A stretch of DNA of 18,735 bases from Dehalococcoidia bacterium. Its GTDB lineage: Bacteria > Chloroflexota > Dehalococcoidia > Dehalococcoidales > JAUWYK01. Where the stretch lies: positions 1 to 18,735 of the forward strand of contig JAUWYK010000035.1 in NCBI GenBank assembly GCA_030615865.1. Reading direction: 5' to 3'. Position 1 is the first letter of the stretch. Each line of letters starts with the position of its first letter. This document shows, piece by piece, positions 14,750 to 18,735 of this stretch. The translations under genes were made by a program, and so were the position numbers. The notes under the pieces are model-generated. The model saw only the letters and a program-made list of their open reading frames with translations. It did no database searches and was not told the origin of the DNA.

Positions 14750-15073
14750 CCTCTACCTTCTTCTTGCTTCTTATGGCCTTCAGGGGTCGTGTCCGCTGTA
14801 TACCTTCGTACCGAGCATTCAAGCGGCTCCAGGAAAGACGTTAAATAGCCGTTTAGCCCAGCCCAAGCCCGTAGCCACCCCGACGCGCCTACAATACTGG
14901 GACAAAAGCATCCCTCACTCTGGTGGCTAAGGCAGCTCGGCCATACCACCTCTAACCTTTGGCAACCTAGCCCGCAACTTGCTCGGTAGGTGGTGCCTTA
15001 TAATTCCTCGCCCTCTCAGGCTGGGCTTGTCGCATACCACCCTAAGCGATTTTGTTTGCACGAACCAAGGTTG
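14750..15073 (-). other. Non-coding gap with two GGTGGT-stem hairpins
   Basis: Between the binding-protein stop and the permease start I see no credible gene. The minus-strand sequence GGTGGTATG occurs twice (15033-15041 and 14942-14950). Each copy is followed by a segment that can pair with its GGTGG: ACCACC at 14989-14994 and CCACC at 14922-14926. This gives two tandem hairpins of 5-6 bp, one with a long loop. Neither has a T tract. An mRNA-processing or stabilising element that sets a higher level of the binding protein than of the permease would fit, but this is inference. Confidence 0.4.
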
Positions 15074-16219
15074 TTATTCACCCACTAGGATCGCGCTAGC
15101 CTCTTCCGTCCATATGTCGATCTCTGGAGAAAGTAAAAACTCCACATATTCCGTCCACTTATTAACGTCTATAATGGGAAGACCCTCTCTTTTCGCTTGT
15201 GCAACTGTGTCGTACACCCAGAAGCCGGGATAGTGCCGAGTGCTACAACCCCAGGTATCCTCCTGCCACTTGGAACCCCCTGGGCTACTAAGGTAAAGAA
15301 GAACCAACGTGGCCGCATTAGTGTGCTTCGCCCCCTTAACTACTACCGTAGCATAAGCGTTTAGCACAACGGTATCGTACATCAATGCAGTATCTAGCGG
15401 GACGCCACGCTCCCGGGACATGAGGAAACGGTGACTAACCGTACCACCTACCCAAATTTCGCCGAGCTCGATGCGGGCCATAATGTCACCATAGCGCCCA
15501 AGAAAGGCGTCGTTAGCCAGACATGCCCTAATTCCAGAAAGAACTTCCTCTTTATCACCGCTTTGATAAGCATAGTCTACGATCGCACTAGCATAGTTCG
15601 GTACACCTACTACTCCCCGAAGTTTGGGGTCGGCGAGACCGGTCCAGGTGGTGGGGACCTCATCGGCAGAAAGTTTGTCTGTTCTGTACATTATAGTGTA
15701 CAGGGCGTCACCCCACGATATAGAAGGAACAGGAAGGTGGTCCTGTACCACAGCAGGATTCATATCCTCAGTAAGAAGCGCATGCCAATCTATCTCTTTT
15801 GTGATGGCCAGCCATTCGGGCATAAAGGAATATACAGCGGAGGACCACATCAGGTCGAGGTGAGGTGGTACCCCTGCCGCAAGTTCCATATATAGCTTGC
15901 TTAGCGCCACCGATGGAGGACCAACATACTCCTGAATGAGTTCCAGCTTCACCCCGAACGTTTCCTCGATTTCGCGTTCTAGCTGTCTCAGCTCATCCTC
16001 GTCAACCTCAGGATTGATCCTTACGATAGCCTTCCCCTCAGCTCTGGCTGCTTCAATGAGCTGAGCTAATGGGTCTACCTCAGGTGGCTCCACTGGCGGT
16101 GCCACTGGCGCTGGGGTTGGTGGTGCCGGGGCAGGTGGTGCTGGTTCAGCACAAGCACCGAACAAAGGTAATGCAACTAGCGTAAACACCAACAAACCAA
16201 AGAGTATTTTCTTTTTCAT
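15074..16219 (-). CDS. ABC transporter substrate-binding lipoprotein (Fe3+/small-molecule type)
   Basis: The 381-residue protein starts with a lipoprotein signal peptide: MKKK, a hydrophobic core (5-20) and a lipobox 'LFGAC' with lipidated C23. A Pro/Ala-rich linker (about 24-49) tethers a two-lobed type 2 periplasmic-binding fold: 'IVRINPEVDEDELRQLEREI', 'LYMELAAGVPPHLDLMWSSA', 'ITKEIDWHALL', 'LADPKLRGVVGVPNY'. It resembles the extracellular solute-binding family 1/Fe(III) group that pairs with FbpB-like permeases. In that group iron is only one of many ligands. I do not see the adjacent Tyr pair typical of ferric-iron binders, and the setting with catabolic genes favours an organic ligand. 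The ATG at 16219 has AAGGAG about eight bases upstream. It is the first gene of the proposed operon and follows a leader of roughly 255 nt. Confidence 0.9.
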   Translation of the reverse strand: MKKKILFGLLVFTLVALPLFGACAEPAPPAPAPPTPAPVAPPVEPPEVDPLAQLIEAARAEGKAIVRINPEVDEDELRQLEREIEETFGVKLELIQEYVGPPSVALSKLYMELAAGVPPHLDLMWSSAVYSFMPEWLAITKEIDWHALLTEDMNPAVVQDHLPVPSISWGDALYTIMYRTDKLSADEVPTTWTGLADPKLRGVVGVPNYASAIVDYAYQSGDKEEVLSGIRACLANDAFLGRYGDIMARIELGEIWVGGTVSHRFLMSRERGVPLDTALMYDTVVLNAYATVVVKGAKHTNAATLVLLYLSSPGGSKWQEDTWGCSTRHYPGFWVYDTVAQAKREGLPIIDVNKWTEYVEFLLSPEIDIWTEEASAILVGE

Positions 16220-16358
16220 GAATAAAACTCCTTCATTTAGATTTTAGTCTGCTAAGATTACTCTGCTACTTCATCTCTCACCCCCCTTTTCTCTTCTAAT
16301 TTGAACCCCACTTCCTTAAGGCGACTATTGGCCTTAACCCCTGCATCTCGCTCCAAGT

Positions 16359-16427
16359 TCAGCGGCTAAAGCAAAAAGGGTACTTGCCACCACCATACTT
16401 GATAATGACCCAATGCCCTTGCTTCAT
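16359..16427 (-). CDS. Possible 22-aa leader peptide in the operon's 5' region
   Basis: A 23-codon frame begins ATG at 16427 with GAGG eight bases upstream and encodes MKQGHWVIIKYGGGK followed by YPFCFSR and TGA. It lies in the proposed 5' leader of the transporter operon, about 140 bases before the binding-protein start. The Shine-Dalgarno and protein-like composition suggest it might be translated. An in-frame relic of a lost gene or chance are equally possible. I find no attenuator-like terminator after it. Confidence 0.2.
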   Translation of the reverse strand: MKQGHWVIIKYGGGKYPFCFSR

Positions 16428-16482
16428 TCTCAAGACCTCTGCTACGGTAACTCGTGGTCTCTTAAATTTAGATTATTCTATA

Positions 16483-16512
16483 ACACTAGCACTATCATCA
16501 CGAAATTGTCAA
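16483..16512 (-). promoter_or_regulatory. Candidate sigma-70 promoter for the minus-strand operon
   Basis: On the minus strand a perfect -35 TTGACA (16512-16507) is followed, after 18 bases, by TAGTGT (16488-16483) preceded by TGC, an extended -10. Transcription would start near 16476, leaving about 255 nt before the binding-protein ATG. The -35 overlaps the last codons of the integrase remnant, so the promoter lies exactly at the break between the relic and the operon. A TATAGAAT also lies a few bases further on. Confidence 0.4.
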
Positions 16513-16965
16513 TAGTTTAGGTTGCGTTGACCATTGCCACTAGATATCTGGCATAGATTAAGCAGTTTACATATTTGATCAGAGGTAAAAGGATTGACAA
16601 CCTTTGACTGTGCCTTGGGAAGCGATATTTTAGCCATCTCGTTTGATAAAATATAGCCCTTCTCTGCTGGCCCAGGAGAAAAACGCTTTGAGAGTGCGCA
16701 CATAGCCCTGTACAGTAGCTCCAGATAGGGTCTTGCCACTGCGGGGCGTCCTTGCCTCCTCCTGAAGATACAGGATGAATTGCCTGATATGATTCTTGTT
16801 TATCTTGTCTATTTGGGCAGGTAAATTATTTAGCTCCAGAAACTGCCTGAACCTTGTAATAAAAGAGTAATACCATTCTATCGTCTTTGGGCTCTTTCCC
16901 TCTGTCCGGCAGGAGAGTCTGAAACCTTCAATGAGATTTTGAAGTCCCAATATACTGCTGTTCAT
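16509..16965 (-). pseudogene. Tyrosine recombinase (XerD-like integrase), frameshifted N-terminal part
   Basis: The minus strand from ATG 16965 (AAGGAGG five bases upstream) encodes a SAM-like core-binding domain of phage integrases: 'LIEGFRLSCRTEGKSPKTIE', 'HIRQFILYLQEE', 'LSGATVQGYVRTLKAFFSWA'. After 'SWASREG' one extra G in a GGG run shifts the frame and it soon stops. In the shifted frame the protein continues 'YILSNEMAKISLPKAQSKVV' and 'NPFTSDQICKLLNLC', the start of the catalytic domain, then breaks off after 'NGQRNL' with an early stop. The catalytic Arg, His and Tyr boxes are all missing. Intact relatives are about 300 residues. With a tRNA gene only 130 bases away, it is probably the relic of an island integrase. 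Confidence 0.82.
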
Positions 16966-16978
16966 CTTGACCTCCTTA

Positions 16979-17016
16979 AAAATCAGGTTGACACGAGTTA
17001 TAAAATCAGGTTGACA
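16979..17016. repeat. Two direct repeats upstream of the integrase remnant
   Basis: AAAATCAGGTTGACA occurs at 16979-16993 and again at 17002-17016, a 23-base period (about two helical turns). On the minus strand these are TGTCAACCTGATTTT copies just ahead of the integrase Shine-Dalgarno. They could be binding sites for the recombinase or its regulator, or end-repeats of an insertion element; many transposon ends begin TGTCAA. Confidence 0.6.
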
Positions 17017-17033
17017 ACTCTGCCGAGGCCAAT

Positions 17034-17061
17034 AAAAAATCGGCCTCAGCTAAGGCCGATT
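17034..17061 (-). terminator. Intrinsic terminator after tRNA-Lys
   Basis: On the minus strand AATCGGCCT (17061-17053), a 6-nt loop and AGGCCGATT (17046-17038) form a perfect 9-bp GC-rich stem followed by a T run (complement of the A tract 17034-17039). It lies about 35 bases past the tRNA 3' end and separates the tRNA from the integrase remnant. Confidence 0.85.
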
Positions 17062-17094
17062 CCAGCGATTTTAGCTTCGATTTTTAGGTTTTAG

Positions 17095-17167
17095 TAGGCC
17101 GTACAGGTCTCGAACCTGTGACACCCTGATTAAAAGTCAGGTGCTCTGCCAACTGAGCTAACGGCCC
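17095..17167 (-). tRNA. tRNA-Lys (anticodon TTT)
   Basis: The minus strand folds as a full 73-nt cloverleaf. The acceptor GGGCCGT pairs with ACGGCCT and the discriminator base is A. The D arm is 'TAGCTCAGTTGGCAGAGC', and the anticodon stem CCTGA/TCAGG has loop CTTTTAA (anticodon TTT). The T arm is ACAGG-TTCGAGA-CCTGT. The CCA end is not encoded. Its 3' end faces the minus-strand gene cluster and the integrase remnant, the usual geometry of an integration site. I could not find a second copy of its 3' end in the window. Confidence 0.95.
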
Positions 17168-17327
17168 ATTTTAGACTTTGACAAAACGCCTATCTGCTAC
17201 AATTCTTCGCAGAGTCAGCTTATTGCTTTTTGCCCACTTTAGAGGTTCTTGATATGCTGATTTTATCTTCTTTTATTCCCTTTGTCAATCTGGCAAATGG
17301 CTGTGAAGTAAAGTAGCAGTAGGAAAT

Positions 17328-17356
17328 TTCCTTAAATTGGTCATCAAGTATATAAT
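17328..17356 (+). promoter_or_regulatory. Weak promoter candidate, possibly for a leaderless start
   Basis: A perfect TATAAT lies at 17351-17356, with a poor -35 match (TTCCTT, 17328-17333) 17 bases upstream. Transcription would begin within a few bases of the ATG at 17365, which has no Shine-Dalgarno, so the downstream gene might be translated from a leaderless or near-leaderless message. Confidence 0.25.
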
Positions 17357-17364
17357 GGGCACTG

Positions 17365-17880
17365 ATGACGAGGCATGTCTTGAAATCAAAATTTCTAGGT
17401 GCTTTGCTCGGCACTGGGATGGGCGATGCCTTAGGAGCACCGTTCGAGGGATGGCGTAGAGTTGAGCCTCGGCAGATTAAGACGGCAGCTGGGAGACCAC
17501 AGATTTTAACCTATACTGATAACACCCACATGATGATTGGTGTAACTGAATCATTGATTAGGAGGAGAGGCTTTGATGGTGAGGATATGGCTCGCACCTT
17601 TATCCAGAATTATGAACTCGAGCCTTTCAATTCAGTGCCGACAGCTATATATTCCTTCCCAATTCAACCTAATTCTTTTGCCGAAGCTGTCCTTTATGCT
17701 ATCAGTTTGGGTGGGGATACAGACACTATCGGAGCTATGACCAGGGCTATCTCTGGAGCATATCTTGGCATTGAATCAATTCCTGATAACTGGAAAAGCA
17801 AGCTTGAGAATAGGCTCTACATACAAGAGTTAGCTGAGAAGTTATGGAACCTCAAATGGACAGGTAACAATGACAGCTAA
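17365..17880 (+). CDS. ADP-ribosylglycohydrolase-like protein with a large internal deletion
   Basis: The 171-residue product begins like ARH/DraG-family hydrolases ('[20 protein letters not shown]'), which remove ADP-ribose from proteins or small molecules at a two-Mg site. The first metal motif, normally TDDT, reads T51-D-N-T, and the second, GGDTDT, is present at 116-121 ('[12 protein letters not shown]'). Family members have about 300 residues with roughly 190 between these motifs; here only about 60 lie between. The junction seems to fall near residues 84-90 ('[17 protein letters not shown]'), where N-terminal sequence jumps straight to the C-terminal helices. The frame is intact, but the missing helices should destroy the fold, so it is probably a pseudogene or an assembly fault. 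No Shine-Dalgarno precedes the ATG. The gene overlaps cobQ by 11 bases. Confidence 0.75.
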   Translation: MTRHVLKSKFLGALLGTGMGDALGAPFEGWRRVEPRQIKTAAGRPQILTYTDNTHMMIGVTESLIRRRGFDGEDMARTFIQNYELEPFNSVPTAIYSFPIQPNSFAEAVLYAISLGGDTDTIGAMTRAISGAYLGIESIPDNWKSKLENRLYIQELAEKLWNLKWTGNNDS

Positions 17881-18735
17881 GACGTTGATGATTCAAGGCA
17901 CTGCCTCCTCGGTAGGGAAGAGTATATTGGTTACGGCTCTCTGCCGTATCTTTAGGCAGGATGGATTTCGTGTGGCTCCGTTTAAATCTCAGAATATGAC
18001 ACTGAACTCCTTTGTAACTGGGGGTGGAGAGGAAATAGGGCGGGCACAAGCGGTGCAGGCAGAAGCAGCGGGTATAGAACCGGGTGTTGATATGAACCCG
18101 ATATTACTAAAGCCAGAGGCAAATAATAAGTCTCAGGTCGTGGTATTAGGCAAACCAGCTATGACTTTGACCGCCAGCGAGTATGGTCGTTATGCTGGTG
18201 AGCTTCTTCCAGTAGTAGAAGAATCGCTAGCCCGTCTGCGTTCGGCATATGACATCGTAGTTATTGAAGGAGCTGGCAGTCCGGCGGAGATAAATATCAA
18301 GGAGAATGAGATTGTCAATATGCGTATAGCCGGATTGGTCAAAGCGCCGGTGCTACTGGTAGGTGATATTGATAAGGGGGGTGTCTTTGCCTCTCTGGTT
18401 GGCACTATAACCCTTTTAGATAAGGTGGAGAGAGATAGTATCAAGGGTTTTATTATTAACAAGTTCAGGGGTGACATGGCTTTACTTCAACCGGGGCTGG
18501 ACTGGCTGGAAAGCTATACCTCAAAGCCGGTTATCGGTGTTATACCTTATTACCACCATATCTTAATCCCTGAGGAGGATTCAGTATCTCAGGAAGACAG
18601 AGCACACCCTGGGAATGCAGGTGAGATTATTACCAATACTGATTTTCGTCATGGCCAATATGACCAGTTGGCAGATATTGTTCGCCGCAGTCTTAACTTG
18701 AAGCTGGTCTATCAAATATGTGGCTTAGAGATTGT
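17870..18735 (+). CDS. cobQ: Cobyric acid synthase (CobQ/CbiP), runs off the window, glutaminase domain apparently missing
   Basis: The frame from ATG 17870 is open to the window end (288 residues). CobQ amidates four side chains of adenosylcobyrinic diamide in cobamide synthesis. The ATP-binding domain is clear: P-loop GTASSVGKS (10-18), '[16 protein letters not shown]', '[17 protein letters not shown]', '[12 protein letters not shown]' and '[18 protein letters not shown]'. After '[18 protein letters not shown]' (about 252) a class I glutaminase domain of some 200 residues should follow. Instead the text goes directly to '[20 protein letters not shown]' and 'LVYQICGL', which resembles the extreme C terminus of CobQ. 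The protein thus seems to have lost its ammonia-producing domain in frame. The start overlaps the preceding gene (ATG inside its last codons), suggesting coupling. Confidence 0.8.
   Translation, partial: MTAKTLMIQGTASSVGKSILVTALCRIFRQDGFRVAPFKSQNMTLNSFVTGGGEEIGRAQAVQAEAAGIEPGVDMNPILLKPEANNKSQVVVLGKPAMTLTASEYGRYAGELLPVVEESLARLRSAYDIVVIEGAGSPAEINIKENEIVNMRIAGLVKAPVLLVGDIDKGGVFASLVGTITLLDKVERDSIKGFIINKFRGDMALLQPGLDWLESYTSKPVIGVIPYYHHILIPEEDSVSQEDRAHPGNAGEIITNTDFRHGQYDQLADIVRRSLNLKLVYQICGLEI

Noticed and set aside
14746..14949. 67-codon minus-strand frame in the gap before the permease
   Set aside because: Composition is not protein-like, it overlaps the permease start, and it has no Shine-Dalgarno or recognisable family.
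13007..16219. Ferric-iron uptake system
   Set aside because: The subunits resemble that class, but the same architecture carries many organic ligands, no adjacent Tyr pair of iron binders is apparent, and the linked genes are catabolic.
17220..17414. 64-codon minus-strand frame upstream of the ARH-like gene
   Set aside because: It overlaps the ARH start antisense, has no family resemblance and no ribosome site.

Overview
The window looks like chromosomal DNA of an uncultured anaerobic bacterium, most likely a Chloroflexota (Dehalococcoidia/Anaerolineae-like). The grounds are a DUF5679 zinc-ribbon microprotein, a tungsten-type aldehyde:ferredoxin oxidoreductase, a Pro/Ala-rich lipoprotein linker, a Pro-Thr linker on a membrane-anchored surface protein and XerD-like integrase fragments of a type I associate with that group. 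The lineage is an inference; no rRNA gene is present.

Layout. (1) Positions 1-710 (+) hold the C-terminal end of an anchored surface protein with fibronectin-like domains. (2) Positions 822-1058 hold a tyrosine-recombinase C-terminal remnant followed by a strong terminator. (3) From about 1367 to 16219 every convincing gene lies on the minus strand. In transcription order these are a lipoprotein substrate-binding protein, a fused ABC permease, an ABC ATPase, a LeuC/LeuD-like hydro-lyase pair (pair 2), two tandem M24 (creatinase/prolidase-fold) proteins, a fumarate-reductase-like flavoprotein, a small [2Fe-2S] subunit, and a second LeuC/LeuD-like pair (pair 1). Then come a carboxyltransferase stub, a DUF5679 protein, an aminotransferase stub, and finally the aldehyde:ferredoxin oxidoreductase. 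From the permease to LeuD-like 1 the gaps are mostly 2-40 nt or overlaps, and nearly every start has a good Shine-Dalgarno, so this is probably one operon. (4) Positions 16509-16965 (-) hold a frameshifted integrase N-terminal half, close to a tRNA-Lys(TTT) with its terminator. (5) Positions 17365-18735 (+) hold an ADP-ribosylglycohydrolase-like gene overlapping cobyric acid synthase (cobQ). Both appear to lack a large internal segment while staying in frame.

How it may work. The ABC transporter would import a small organic substrate. The M24 proteins have lost most or all canonical metal ligands and so are unlikely to be ordinary metallopeptidases; a creatinase-like non-metal C-N hydrolase is one possibility. 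Two aconitase-superfamily hydro-lyases could dehydrate, hydrate or isomerise hydroxy acids. The flavoprotein plus [2Fe-2S] subunit would carry out an oxidation or reduction of a substrate other than succinate/fumarate, and the AOR could oxidise an aldehyde to an acid with ferredoxin. I do not recognise this gene set as a described pathway, and the substrate is unknown. Integrase remnants at both edges and the adjacent tRNA suggest a decayed genomic island. The gene stubs and internal deletions point to active gene loss or, for the last two genes, possible assembly error.
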